Shown: positions 12,233 to 24,498 of the stretch, in pieces
Layout: every line of letters begins with the position of its first letter
How positions within the stretch are numbered: position 1 is the first letter of the stretch
DNA from: Primulina eburnea
Taxonomy: Eukaryota; Streptophyta; Magnoliopsida; Lamiales; Gesneriaceae
Length of the DNA: 64,000 nucleotides
Assembly: GCF_022965805.1 (NCBI RefSeq)
Contig: NC_133104.1
Span: 39,538,682-39,602,681 of the forward strand
Direction of reading: 5' to 3'
Notes under the pieces: model-generated
Seen by the model: the letters and a program-made list of their open reading frames with translations, nothing else
Told to the model about the DNA's origin: nothing
The model's database searches: none
Position numbers and translations under genes: made by a program

Positions 12233-12535
12233 CCTTTACTAATTGAAAGCCAAAATCCAATTCTACAGAGAATAAACCATCATTCACTTGGTTTTTTTAA
12301 AAAAAACTAATTGAAAGCTAACCAGTTAGTACAAAGTCATAATTGCAAATCATTTAATTAATTAACACTAATTTATCGATTATTTAATAGTTAATTAATA
12401 ATTAATAATCTTCCATTTATTATCATGTTTATACGTAAACTACACATGGATGGGAAATAATACAACAATGAATTAAAACCGGACACCGTTAAATATAGAC
12501 TATAGCAGTCAAAGCCATTTATTAGACCTAGATAA

Positions 12536-12575
12536 TTGAAATTGAAATTGAAATTGAAATTGAAATTGAAATTGC
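12536..12575. repeat. hexanucleotide GAAATT tandem repeat
   Basis: About six to seven perfect copies of a 6-bp unit (GAAATT) in the spacer downstream of the helical-repeat gene. Confidence 0.9.
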
Positions 12576-14180
12576 AATTGATGATCCTACCGATATATTC
12601 ACATAAACAACACTGGGAAGGTGATGGGAAAAAAAAATGAGACCAAAATGGTAAATTCACAAATAATAGATATAGATGGATAGGCATGGGTGAATATAAG
12701 CAAAAGAGCATAGTAGGTAATTTGTTATACACTGGGCACCAAAATAAAATGTTAAATGTTTATGCCAAACTTTGTTTGAAAAATTAACTTCACCAAATAC
12801 AAAGTAAATGGGATAAGAGGGAATTTCAAGATTGAGTTCAACCCGACAGAACTACTTGCACAGCACATCCACGCCACTGCTAGGAGACAGAAAAGGCTAC
12901 GGAAGATGGGAACATTGTTACCTTTGCACATGATCAACATTAAACTCGGCGCTGATAGCTTCTTGCTGCTCGTGCAGACTGCTTCGTAGTGCCATCATGA
13001 AGAGGCTATTCTCTATAAAATCTAAGAGCAGGCTGAAGGCAACTTCGACATAACAGGTATTTCAAGCTTAGTTCAATTGGCATTGGGAGAATGATATGCA
13101 TGGACTGCCAATGACAAACCGAATAGATCAATGGAGCAGCAATCATAATTTACTTCACTAAACTGGATCTTGAGGATGGCAACTTGAACATGGGATATGA
13201 CATACGAGGACCACTGGAATGACCATAGAACGGCTAAGTACTATAAAAGTGTTCCTATTTAACCACAAAAACGACGGTTACATTTCAGACCATTATAAGT
13301 TCGTTACACCTGTAATTTCCAAAAACGTCTACCATGGTGTCTATTTTCTACTGCATTTGTATCAAGCTCCACACCAATCTCCCATTATGAAGAATTGAAG
13401 ATGCATGCTCGAAGATTGAGAAATAAGAAATGGATGTGCTTGCCTGGGTTGTCTATCAGCAGGTTCCACGTGCAAAAATGAGTCACATTCTTGATCACCA
13501 AGCTCCAAAAATCCCATAATTTTTTGGTCCTAAAAATGGAGAAATTATCATGAGCTCGGTGATGTCAACTCCAAAGCGAATGGCTACGATCTGCAACAAA
13601 ATAACACCACCACCAAGTTTTCAACTAATCCTATAAATAGGAAAAAAGTCTTCACATCCAGGAACCCTCATGCGGATATCTTGGACAGGTGCTTCCTTCC
13701 TGAATAACCCCAACGTAAAAGTTGGAGTCCCTGATGATGGTACACAGACACCTAGCGCTTTGGGGGTGTATTTGGCTAGTGAAATTTCCTGTGCATAATT
13801 CAAATTTGACCTTAAAGTTCCCTAGCTTGATCCCCAACTACCAAAAAATGAAGGCGTCCCTGTATAGCCCCATAACAGAAAGCTCCTAAGAAATTCCAGA
13901 TCTTCATGAAGTTAATAGGAAAAGATCTCAATTTTCTTTGAACGAGCCTAGATATATGTGCTCCACGTCATGCAGGGCATTCTCTTGTTTCATTCCTACA
14001 AGATTTTTCAAACCACTACATCCAATCCTACAATTTGTTAAGCATCTTGAGCTAATATGCTTTTCTAATGAATAAAACAAGGTAATCTTCAAATGGGACC
14101 AAGTATAATCCACCATGAATTTTTTTCCTAAATCTCAATCTGAAGTCATTTATGGTGATGTGACCATTGCAGATCAATGC

Positions 14181-17100
14181 CTAGAGCCGTGAGGTTATTT
14201 CTCCAACCAAATCAGGTTCTTTTTTGCCAACAGCTTGAGAACAAAGGTAAGACAGAGACTGCAACCATGAAATCAATGCTGGCTTCCTTATAACATCATC
14301 AGATTCTGCAATTTGTTGATACAACTGATTCAGGAGCATGTTTTGTCCATTCACAGGTAGCTGGACAATCAGCTGGGCCAACAACTTCATTAAACTAGGG
14401 AGAACCTGAAATAAGGAATCTCTGGATTTTACTACCTTTGAAGGCCAAAATAAACAGACAAAACGAGAAGTTTCAGAACGAAAGTACGAAACAAAGGGAA
14501 CAATTAATAATACTCGAAGGTTGAAGTCAAGGTTGCCAGGATTGAGATCCTAAGTTACAAACTTACACAACATGAAAAAGTGAAATGAAAGCCTAACTCA
14601 AGATGCTTGCTATTAATTCATAATTTGTTTCTTGATCAGCGAAATTAACAAGGCATTGCATCAAGAGATGAAAATGTTCATTTCTGGTAAATAAATAACT
14701 TTACTATTTTCGGCTGTTCATTTGAACCAAGGATGATTTGTCTAATTCAAATAACTTTTCAAAACCAGAGATGAATCGAGAATTGTATACACTACCTCAC
14801 AAGAAGATGCTCTCATTCTAAATTACATGTAATTACATTACAATTAAAAACCAAATGGGACGTTGACCACACCTTCTCCAGCACCAAAATCTACAAGTAA
14901 AATAGAGGAGAAACCAAGCATGTGAACAGAACCTATAATTTTTTACCCAACACCAGCACAATCCAATAAAACAGCATAAAAGTTTAGTTCTACCTGTATA
15001 TCAACAAGGGAGAGTAGTCCTAAAAGCAGATCTAGCACCTTTTTTGAAGGTTCCAGTTCTCCTTCCCAGTGCTTCCAGAGATCAATGTCTTCACGGTTGA
15101 CTGCACTGCAGAGGGTATTAACTTTTTCCACAAGACAGTGGATACAATAAAATATAGATGGACAACCAGCAGGGAGATATCTGACAAGAGCAACAACTCC
15201 AGAAGCCATTCCCTCCAATGGTGTAATTCCAGGAAATGCCTATATTGCCAATTTGATTGACCAAACAGAAACTTTAATCATGACTAAAGTCAATTTCAAC
15301 AAGCATGAGGATTACAAGAGTTTCAATACCTCTAGAGATCTCTGCATGTAATAATAAACGAGTTGCTCCTTCAGTGAATCTCTTTCATTCTGACTGGGAT
15401 CTTTACCTGAAGATATAAAAGCTACGAACATCGAATGCGCATATCTGGCAACTTTTCCATTGGGATGTCCCAAAAAGCTGACGAGATAAATATGTAAGGA
15501 ACCAATGGCCATAAAAATTAGATATTGACAAGTTTACATACAATTAAAAACTTAGAGGTCCAACAAAGGATACAGGAACATGGTCGGAGCTACAACCTTC
15601 CTGAATACAGGGGCTGGTAACTGTTCAATACATGTAGGAATAACACGCATATAAAATATGATACGAGCGGTCTGAACCTCATCAGTGGACCAGACAGATC
15701 GCAACTTCGCCATTTTGGAAGAACCTGCAAGGCATGTAGTATTTAAATATAGGCAGCAGGACTGCTGACAGCTGATGATAAGAAAATGGGTAAAACAAAG
15801 GTTACTTGCAAAGATCAAAATTAATACCATGATTGTGTATCAAATCATCATATGAAGGAATAGACTCCACAAAGGAGACACAAGCTGATTCATTCTCCTG
15901 AACGCTAACAATCACGGCTCTAATTGTATCCATGTACTCTGGCAAACGCATTCGGCGGAAATATTCCATACAAGACAATGCAATCAATATTCTCACTGAA
16001 ATCTGCAATTGAATTTCTTGGTTTACTCTTGAGTCTAGCCTGTGTTTTGTTACCCCTAGTGAGAAAACTACTACCATGAGAAAAGTAGATTCGGAAATTT
16101 TCTCTAGTTCACTGATCAACTTATCCTGGCAGCCCAGAAGAACCAGTGTCGCCTGTCGGTGCCACAAGTAGATTTTCTGACAATAATCCCAAATGAGATT
16201 CTCTACAAAACCCCGAGTATCCTCATTCGCTGAGGCATACTGGTTGCACAAAATACGAGTTATTGCTCCAGCTTCCTTGAAAATGACACTACTAATATGT
16301 TCTTCGATCTCATTAAGCACCAAATTCAAATTTTCCTTAGGGAGTTTGACAACTTTATCATAGATTCGCTGCAAAGGAAATACTTCGGTCAATAGTGCCA
16401 ATGAAAGGGACACAAGCAGAGAATCGCGGTAGGCGACAGAACCACTTCGAGCCAAAGCAAGTGCTATACACTGCAAAAGTAGATTAAGCTTTGGATTGTT
16501 TTCAGAATGGCCAATACATTCGGTTCTAGAAACCAAATCTCTTGCCAAGATTTCAATTCGTCCCTCAGCAGCATTAGCAAGATGCATAAAACCACTAAGA
16601 CCAGATCTATTGATAGCCCTCAATGTTCCAGCGGCAGCCATGACTACAGCAAATGAAGAATGAGAAGGGATAACAGTTTCTAAAGCCCCTTTTACGAGAT
16701 CAATTTTATCCAAGGACTGTGACCTCAAGGAATTAGAGAGAACCCACTCAATCAAATGTAGTAGCATGAGGCCCTGAGAAATAGTGCCAGAGGGTCCATC
16801 TTCTTGACCCCAAATTCGAAACAAAATATCTAGAATTTTTCCAAAATATGTGCTAATGGAAGAGGAGAGAGCATAACCAATCCCCGCAAGAACATTGGAG
16901 ACAAGCTCATCAGACAATAATATATCTCTGCAATCTTCTTCCAGTAACTTACAAAGAAACTCCAAGCAGACCCTTTTGGATTTATCAGTTAAAGAAGTTT
17001 GGAAAGAAATGGCACCTAGAAGGAGAATCCCTTCAGATAAGAAAAGGGGGCTTCTGTCAGAATGAGATTGAAAAGATAAAAGGTGCAACAAAATGTCAAT

Positions 17101-17466
17101 AGCAGATTCAACAACCTGAGAAGACTGTCTGGATTTCCTCAACCAAATATAAAGAAGCCTAAAGAATAGGAGATAAGTTTCTTGGGGCAAAGACAGGTTT
17201 TGCAAGGATAAAATAGAAAGGAGAAGTTTAGCTTGTGGATCTGCAACGTGAAGAGATGCTTGAGAACTGACGAGTAATTTTAAAGCTTGGAGGTGATGAG
17301 CATTAAAGGATTGACATTGAAGTGAATCTCTGATATCAGCCCAAGCTTGAATTATTGCCTGGGCAGAGGAAGAAGAGGGATGTACCAAACCACTCTTGTT
17401 GTTACCAGTTATGATGGTATTCCGCAGCCATTCTTCAAGGAAAAAATATTGAGGCTGCTTTGCCAT
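14181..17466 (-). CDS. plant helical-repeat (ARM/HEAT-like) protein of unknown function
   Basis: Minus-strand exons: 17466-15828, 15724-15574, 15477-15330, 15239-14994, 14405-14181 (TAG). Phases agree at every GT-AG junction and the product is 802 aa. It starts MAKQPQYFFLEEWL; a longer reading upstream (to 17523) crosses a likely leader splice acceptor at 17511-17512 and has no ATG there. The protein is almost entirely leucine-rich amphipathic helices, for example QALKLLVSSQASL and LILSLQNLSLPQETYLLFFRLLYIWL, with no signal peptide, no membrane segment and no catalytic motif. I recall similar proteins annotated only as ARM-repeat superfamily in plants, so a scaffold or adaptor role is an inference. 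The first exon alone encodes 546 residues. Confidence 0.82.
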
Positions 17467-18691
17467 TTGAAGATTTGAAGTGTGAAAATAAGTATCCTTG
17501 ACCACAGTACCTACAACGTGCAAAAAGAATTTAAATTTTTTAATTAAATAAACTTAGAACATAGGTTTTCGTCTGTGATTACTGTCATATATTTGTTTTC
17601 TAAATAAGAGTAAATGTTGAAGCACGAGCAATTTCAAAAGATTTAATCTGCAAAATATTAGCTTGTGAGTCATGCAATAGCCATATAGAATCAACTTGGA
17701 TGTTATTCATTGTCCTAATGTCAATATTTTCAAAGATGAAGGGGGTAAAACTGAGAACTCTTACCTTTCCTCCATAACCGGCAATAAAATATATTAGTGA
17801 CAAGAAATTAAAAACTGGATCAAAATTTGCATCAGCTAAGACGAATAAATAAACAATATATAATTGCCGTTCAACATAAATTTTCATCATAAAAGCAGAC
17901 TTAAGAACATTTCGCTATACTTTTCACCAAATCCAAGTTCAGGTAACGCCAACACATGCCTCTCTGTTTTAGCAACCAAAAAATTTATACAAGCACTACG
18001 CATTCGAAATTCACAAACTTAAAAAACTGATATTTGTAAATTGCATCTGCTTTTAGCCTTTTACAAAGAACGCCTCGAGAGTTAAAAATGTTGTCAAAGA
18101 TCTACAGGCATACACAAAATGTAAAAACGTTTCAAAGGGAACAAAACTCCGGGATTAAGACAAGTGAAAACCAAAAACCGCTTTCAATTGTAAAAGCCCA
18201 AGAAATCATCGGCGGGACAAATATAGCCGAAGCAAAGTAAATTAACATCAAATCCAGTTAAAAACAAAGAGGGTTTCGAATGGCAAGCATTTACTCAATT
18301 TCATATAACTGAGGAGTATACTTCCTCGTTCAGGCATTTTATCAAACCGCTGACGACACATGTATATTTCGACAAATACACAACCTCCCCCGTTAGGAAG
18401 ACTTGCCTTAATTCAAGCCCACCCAGCAAATGTTGCTGGAAGAGACGAGCAAATATCACCGCAGCAACTGGATGGGGTACGAGAGACGAAATTGTCGAAG
18501 AGCGAAGACGACTATGGAGAAAAAGAAAATTCCCGCAAAGCTGAACTGCCAATTGATATGACAAAGCCCAGATAAACCCGGCTCCACAATAAATTGGCTG
18601 GCGCGCGGATCCAGTTATCGATATCCTATTAACTATACCATTTTTATATTGAATTAATTATATTTCTCTTAATTATACTTAAAATATGACT

Positions 18692-18862
18692 CCAGTGAGA
18701 CAGTCTCACAAATCTTTATATGTGATACGGTCAATTTTACTGATATTTACAATAAAAAATATTACTCTTTGCATAAAAAGTAACATTTTTTCATAGATAA
18801 CTCAAATAAGAGATCTGTCTAAAAAAATAACACTCGTGAGAGCGACTCACACACGTCTTGGT
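18692..18862 (-). repeat. dispersed GAGAC-ended repeat, copy C (diverged)
   Basis: A more mutated minus-oriented member of the family described at 1003-1180; the GTGAGACAGTCTCACA end and internal AAAAAGTAA blocks are still visible. Confidence 0.65.
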
Positions 18863-19212
18863 TTTATATGTAAATGATTATTTTAATTATTCTCGTTTTA
18901 ATTATATAACTAAATGATCAATATAATGTTAAATTTTATGACCATTTAATTGAATTAATTATCAAAATGTAATTATATTTAATTACATGACTTAATATAT
19001 CACGCTTTTGATTCTATAATAAGTTATAATTTCTTATATTTATAGACGATATTGTACGTCATAGTGTTGGTACTTTGACAATTGTCCAGCAACTATGCTT
19101 ACATGTTTTTGGAGGGGCCATTGCGTCTTCCTTAATTTATTTTCATCGATCCATCATTTTATATATAATTATGTGAAGCTTATCTTAAATCTTTTTATTA
19201 TTAAATTATTAA

Positions 19213-19392
19213 GTAAAAACTTGTGTGAGATAATCTCACAATCGTATTTGTGAGACGGATCGCTTATTTAGGTTATTCATAACAAAATATTATTTTTTAT
19301 ACTAAAAGTGTTACTTTTTATTATAAATATGAGTAAAATTGACTCGTCTAACAGATTAAAATTCGTAAAATGATCTCACATGATACTTACTC
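19213..19392 (+). repeat. dispersed GAGAC-ended repeat, copy D
   Basis: Plus-oriented member of the family described at 1003-1180, ending just upstream of the transporter leader. Confidence 0.7.
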
Positions 19393-19833
19393 CCACAATC
19401 CATGAGAATAAACCTAGATTTGGGGCCGAGATTTCTCAAAATGCGACGCAAAACTTCATTTGTTATACCGACACTCACTGGGCCCCGCATCAGACTAAAT
19501 CTAATCATTTTCATTTCTCCATTCTTCATCCAACGGTCCTTATTCTCTCTGTTCATAAATCTAAATCTCCACCGTACAATCAGTTCAAACCACCACACCT
19601 TTCGTCATCATCAGCCAATCTTATCCCACGCTCAGATCTCAGCATCAGAATCACACACTAAACCCCTTAAACACGATTCCTCTTCTCAGGATCACAGTCA
19701 TACACTGTATCTAACAACACGAAGATCGATACCCATTGTGGTTAACGCCCAAGAAACGCGTACTATACTCTACACTCTCTTCGTGTGGGTGGGTGTGTGT
19801 GCGCTGGGTGAAAGAAAGTGATCTTCTTTTGTA

Positions 19834-20889
19834 ATGGTGGAGGCACAGTCATGGACGACGAGAAGGGGCAGCAATCCACGGCTGGAACCCAGCAACGATC
19901 AAGTTTTGGATATTCCGGTGACCCCAACTGCGGAAATCCGCCAGCAGCAATATGCATCTTTGATCTCTCCCAATATTACGACGGCAGCCATTATTGCGTC
20001 TTGGTATTTCTCGAACATTGGTGTCCTCTTACTCAACAAGTACCTCCTCAGCTTCTACGGGTATAAGTACCCTATTTTCTTGACCATGCTGCACATGTTG
20101 TCATGTGCTACTTATAGCTTGTTGGCAATTAAATGGCTTGAAATCGTGCCCTTCCAGCAAATACACAGCAGAAAACAGTTTTTCAAGATATTTGCTTTGA
20201 GTGTCGTATTCTGTTTCTCTGTTGTTTGCGGTAATACTTCTTTGAGGTACCTTCCGGTGTCGTTCAATCAGGCTATTGGGGCTACCACGCCTTTTTTTAC
20301 GGCCATATTTGCTTTTGTGATCACTTGTAAGAAGGAATCTGCTGAGGTGTATTTAGCCCTTCTCCCTGTGGTTTTGGGAATTGTCTTGGCTAGTAATAGT
20401 GAGCCTTTGTTTCATCTTTTTGGGTTCTTGGTGTGCGTTGGTTCTACTGCTGGCAGGGCTTTAAAATCTGTTCTTCAAGGGATATTATTGACTTCTGAAG
20501 GTGAAAAATTGCATTCTATGAATTTGTTGTTGTATATGGCTCCAATGGCAGCATTGATTTTGCTGCCATTTACTTTGTACATAGAAGGAAATGTAATGGC
20601 AGTAACGGTGGAGAAGGCCAGTGTAGATGGATATATGGTGTTTTTGTTGGTTGCAAATGCTACAATCGCGTATTTGGTTAACTTAACCAATTTCTTGGTC
20701 ACAAAACACACAAGCGCATTGACATTGCAAGTGTTGGGGAATGCCAAGGCAGCGGTGGCCGCTGTTGTATCGGTCTTGATATTCAGGAATCCGGTAACGG
20801 TAATGGGGATGACTGGATTTGCAGTTACCATAATGGGAGTGGTTCTTTACAGTGAGGCCAAGAAGAGATCCAAAGCTACGGTTCATTGA
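19834..20889 (+). CDS. nucleotide-sugar transporter, NST-KT group (At1g12500-like)
   Basis: A single-exon gene of 351 aa starting at a true ATG ([16 protein letters not shown]). It is a drug/metabolite-type transporter with about ten hydrophobic helices. Family signatures are [52 protein letters not shown] and [20 protein letters not shown]. The Lys in LLLNKYLL and the Lys-Thr (KT) pair in the last helices are characteristic of the KT group. From memory the closest Arabidopsis protein is At1g12500, one of the Golgi UDP-arabinofuranose transporters; older annotation calls it a probable sugar phosphate/phosphate translocator. The cytosolic N-terminus and Lys/Arg-rich tail (EAKKRSK) fit Golgi/ER residence. 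The substrate is inferred from that relationship. Confidence 0.92.
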   Translation: MVEAQSWTTRRGSNPRLEPSNDQVLDIPVTPTAEIRQQQYASLISPNITTAAIIASWYFSNIGVLLLNKYLLSFYGYKYPIFLTMLHMLSCATYSLLAIKWLEIVPFQQIHSRKQFFKIFALSVVFCFSVVCGNTSLRYLPVSFNQAIGATTPFFTAIFAFVITCKKESAEVYLALLPVVLGIVLASNSEPLFHLFGFLVCVGSTAGRALKSVLQGILLTSEGEKLHSMNLLLYMAPMAALILLPFTLYIEGNVMAVTVEKASVDGYMVFLLVANATIAYLVNLTNFLVTKHTSALTLQVLGNAKAAVAAVVSVLIFRNPVTVMGMTGFAVTIMGVVLYSEAKKRSKATVH

Positions 20890-23015
20890 TAGGAAATGTT
20901 GAATTGAAGGGATAAGGTTGAAATCTTTGTTTTACCAATGTGACCCTTTTTGTGCCTTTGAGTTAAAGCTCGATTCCAAGACAAAAGTAAAGATAATCTA
21001 GTTGTCCAGGAAAGCTGGTGTTCGGAAAAGGGTTCTCTGTTAATGCTCCTACCTCTTTTGCTTTCCTTTACATATTTCTTCTGATATGGGTTGGTTTAAG
21101 AGGATAAAGTTTTCTCTTTTTCTTTCCCTTTATGTCATTCCATTCGTTCTTTTTTGAACGATATTAGAACACGGATAAAGACTCGATTCTTTTAGTATTG
21201 TTGATTATAACTAGCCCAAGTAAAATTGTAAACAACGTTGTTTTGCCATAGACCTATCTTTCTTTACCTGGAGGATACAGTCGTTAAATCACTTTCATCA
21301 TTATTGCATTGCAAGCATATTTTTCTATACTAAGCTGTGGTTGATTCTAATCTCGTTAATGCAAATTTTCATTTCTATTATCTTATTGTTGCTAAACTTT
21401 GACTCTACCCTTGTTACTGGTCTTTTGTATTGTTGAGGTTGATGAAGATTATGAATTTAAATGGAATCAAATTATGAAAGATTGGGGATCCGTATTCACT
21501 TGTTTTCAACAAATAACCACCACAGTTAGTTCCGGAACAAAGGGATTAATTCAGCCCACTGGTGTTCAAACGGTGAAGGAACTAGGTGACTTCGACGTTA
21601 ACATTAAACAGTAAAAATAGAGGGATGAAAGAACAAACGATTGCAAATTCATTCTCTCAGAAACAAAAAGCTGACCGTTATGTGATCTTGTCCTTTTGTT
21701 GGTGGTAACAGTCTGGATTCTCATTATGGAGTTTCGAGAAAATTCTTAGAATCTAGTAAGATTCATGAGCAGGTTGCTTCAACATATTTCTTCAAAATGT
21801 TGAATTGAGTTCATGTTTCAAAGTGTTTTTGAACACGTGTTTTTTTCAATCTATCTGTTGATACTAGATGTGTGGATCAAGTCAAATAAGACTATAAGAG
21901 ATCTTAGCTACCTGGCATCTCTATTTCCACTCCTTGCTTGTCGGATTGAAGCAAAACTTAACTTATTTTTTTCTCTCTGATAATACACTACATTTGGCTA
22001 ACTCTAAACTAGAGACTTGACTATGTCCATCTGTATTCACTGTTGTAACCTGCGACCCTTGACATTCCAAACTTCACTTGTATGATTGAAATTTTCTGTG
22101 TTCTGCAGTCTTAAAGTTTATGAATTACATCACCTGGTTAACCATCACCATTTACTGAAAGGGGATGAATCTTGTTGGAAACTTGGAAAGGTTAGCAAGA
22201 GCGTTAAAGTTCTTCGAAAGTTGGTCTGGTTTAGATTTTAAAATTGGCCGTTGCATTTCCAGTTCAAGAAAGAATTCAAGAGCGCTGTCCAATGTTAGGC
22301 TGGCCTGTTCCATTACTTTATGTTGCTAAAATAGACAATTATTTAAACAAACTTCAATTTTTTCATGGTTTCCGTCTGCGGGCACCTGTCGGTGGTACAA
22401 TGTTCACATGGGAGGATTGCAACTCGATATCCAGCTCACAATATGTTGTACAATTTTTTGCTCACAATATTTATTGACTGGTATTTTTTAAAAAAAGATT
22501 GAGTGCAATCTTAAATAAATCTTATTTTTTTCAGTACACAAATAAACTGAATTCAATGCTCCTACATACAATGCTAATACCTCGTTTGATTTGATCAAAT
22601 TACAATCCCTCTTCTCTAAAGACACAAAAAAAGTAGGACAAAAAATTGATAACAAAATTTGTTTATTCTATCCAGAAATTCGATGATAAATGGAAACTTT
22701 AAAATATGATATATACTTTAATGCGTTAACACATTTAAAATTTAAAAATAGGTAAAAAGTTAAAACTTCTTTTTAAGTATTTAAAGCTAAAACTCGAGAA
22801 TTTTTACATTAATCAAATCCACTCATCAGCGTAAATAATTAACTGAACCATATTAGAATTCCAATAAAATTAAACTGGGAAAAAAATTTCCCAAAAGCAT
22901 GGGCTTAAAAAAAAGAAGAAGAAATACATGAAATTGTGTCATTCGGATTTTGGTGCGAGTGTGCGACCCATAGGCAATAGTAGTACGGAAATGTAATTGG
23001 ATAAGACAGCTTCAT
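20890..23015. other. spacer between transporter and U2 snRNA
   Basis: The first few hundred bases are the transporter 3' region. Short open stretches at 21.4-21.6 and 22.2-22.5 kb have no ATG or homology that I recognise, and I do not call them genes. Confidence 0.55.
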
Positions 23016-23066
23016 ATCCCACATCGATAGATGTGTAGCAGCAGAGAGGGAAAATGCCTATAATAA
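23016..23066 (+). promoter_or_regulatory. plant snRNA promoter: USE and TATA box
   Basis: The upstream sequence element ATCCCACATCG (23016-23026) matches the plant consensus RTCCCACATCG exactly. A TATA-like TATAATAA lies at 23059-23066, about 30 bp before the transcript. The gap between the two, about 32-33 bp, is the wider spacing that directs RNA polymerase II rather than III in plants. Confidence 0.92.
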
Positions 23067-23091
23067 CGAAAATCCATGCAATGTAATTTTC

Positions 23092-23287
23092 ATACCTTTC
23101 TCGGCCTTTTGGCTAAGATCAAGTGTAGTATCTGTTCTTATCAGTTTAATATCTGATACGTGGGCCAATGGCTCACACGATATTAAATTTATTTTTTTAG
23201 GGGGAAGGCCCACCAAGGTAGCTTGCTGCCTGGGCTTTCACGCGTCGCTTGGGCGTTGCACTCTTGCCTTGGCCTGGCGCGCCCCAC
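23092..23287 (+). ncRNA. U2: U2 spliceosomal snRNA
   Basis: About 196 nt starting ATACCTTTCTCGGCC. The branch-site recognition GTAGTA, stem-loop IIa/b region and Sm site (TTTATTTTTTTAGG) are all in place, followed by the GGGCTTTCACGCGTCGC and CTTGCCTTGGCCTGGCGC stems. It pairs with the intron branch point in the major spliceosome. A GTGGGCC/GGCTCAC stem carries a G-U wobble compared with the sequence I remember, so pairing is kept. With USE, TATA and 3' box intact, this looks like a working gene rather than a pseudogene. Confidence 0.95.
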
Positions 23288-23294
23288 CAAATCT

Positions 23295-23301
23295 AGTCTG
23301 A
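23295..23301 (+). terminator. snRNA 3'-end box
   Basis: AGTCTGA, about 8 nt after the U2 3' end, is close to the plant snRNA 3'-box core AGTNNAA and follows a CA-containing spacer as expected. Confidence 0.55.
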
Positions 23302-23591
23302 ATTTTAACTTGTATAATAGGGTTATGAAACCGACTTATAACAACCAATTGTGCAAGTCAGTCAACCAAGGCTGGGTTGGGCTGGGCTGGTCTGATTAGT
23401 AGAAAACTTAATGGACGTGTCTTGCAAATTTAGCCCAAGACATGCAGAAAACAGCAAGATTAGTTGATTATTAAAATAACCAATATTTTTAGAAAGTAAA
23501 TAAATATTCATGAGCGGGTAGTAGGGGTGGGCAACGGGTAGAATAATTACATACAACAAAAATGAAAGAAGATGCGACGGTTCGTCACAAG

Positions 23592-23799
23592 AGTGGGTAT
23601 CATGTGAGACAGTCTCACGGATCATAATCTGTGAGACAGTCTCACGGATCATAATCTGTGAGACGGATCAACCCTACCCATATTCACAACAAAAAATAAT
23701 ACTCTTAACATAAAAAGTAATACTTTTTCATGGGTAACCCAAATAAGAGATCCGTCTCACAAATACGACCCGTGAGACCGTCTCACACAAATATTTGCC
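23592..23799 (-). repeat. dispersed GAGAC-ended repeat, copy E, with internal duplication
   Basis: A well-kept minus copy of the family described at 1003-1180. Its left end carries a tandem duplication of about 31 bp (GTGAGACAGTCTCACGGATC repeated near 23604 and 23635). Confidence 0.8.
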
Positions 23800-24498
23800 T
23801 CGTCACAATTATTAGATATGAAAAATCTATAGGAAACAAACCAAAAAACATAGTACTACGTCTTCATCTTTGTCCCCCAAACCTTTGACCACCATCTGCA
23901 CTTTCATTGGCCAAATTTTGTTGAGAAACTGACATGCTTAACAAGATGAAATGATAGATTTACTCTGTGTTGTAATCTAGTATTATGATACGTTTACTTT
24001 ATATACCACCAAATACAGTTATTCCGAGAGTCTAGCGAAATATTAAATATTAAACGAAAGAGATGAAAATATGTTGTATATTTGAAGTAGAAAAATGTTA
24101 TGAAACACAGAACGACCACAGCCATAAAATATAAATTATATACCGTGTGCATAACTTTCAAAGATGTTACTTGCCACAAGCTTGGCTGCATATGTAGCAT
24201 TCAAACCCGTGGAATGGAAAACTCCCTCCCCTAGCTTTACAGCAAATAGTAGATAGAAGGGAACACCTGTATTTGCTGCCATACTTCTGAACCACAGATG
24301 GTTTTCATTCACGAGATAACCATTACAATAAAGCCACTTTTGGCACCAAAATTAAAAACCATTAACTTCTCTTCGGAATTACAAGTAATCAACCACCACC
24401 AAGATCCTTATTCTCGTGATCCCCATTTGGAAATTCAATAATATATAGTGATCACTGATATGTGAAGCTTGAACACAACAGGAATTGAGATCATATTC

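Larger units (their letters stand above)
11740..14180. other. spacer between NUDX14 and the helical-repeat gene
   Basis: No convincing gene. It contains repeat copy B (12050-12232) and a hexanucleotide repeat (12536-12575). About 12.75-14.18 kb is less AT-rich and probably holds 3' untranslated sequence of the upstream minus-strand gene. A 48-codon open stretch near 12921-13065 (minus) looks peptide-like (LLLDFIENSLFMMALRSSLH) but has no start or splice context that I can support. Confidence 0.5.
17467..19833. other. divergent promoter region between helical-repeat gene and transporter
   Basis: It probably includes an untranslated leader exon for the minus-strand gene; the less AT-rich block at 18300-18580 is the best candidate. 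It also holds repeat copies C (18692-18862) and D (19213-19392). The 19400-19830 stretch is pyrimidine-rich and fits a 5' leader for the transporter at 19834. Confidence 0.5.
23288..24498. other. spacer and SLAC1 promoter region
   Basis: It contains repeat copy E (23592-23799). The AT-rich remainder up to 24498 should include the SLAC1 promoter, but no specific guard-cell element can be claimed. Confidence 0.5.

Noticed and set aside
12921..13065. Final exon of an additional minus-strand gene
   Set aside because: A 48-codon helical-looking stretch is bounded by stops, with no acceptor or ATG; it could be 3' untranslated sequence.
17467..17523. 19-residue extension of the helical-repeat protein
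   Set aside because: It has no ATG and crosses a likely leader splice acceptor at 17511-17512; MAKQ at 17466 is the natural start.
21399..22477. Two short plus-strand frames after the transporter
   Set aside because: No family resemblance, no splice context and composition like the surrounding spacer.
24469..24498. Longer SLAC1 N-terminus
   Set aside because: The upstream in-frame codon is TTG; the first ATG is 24499 and gives the expected family length.
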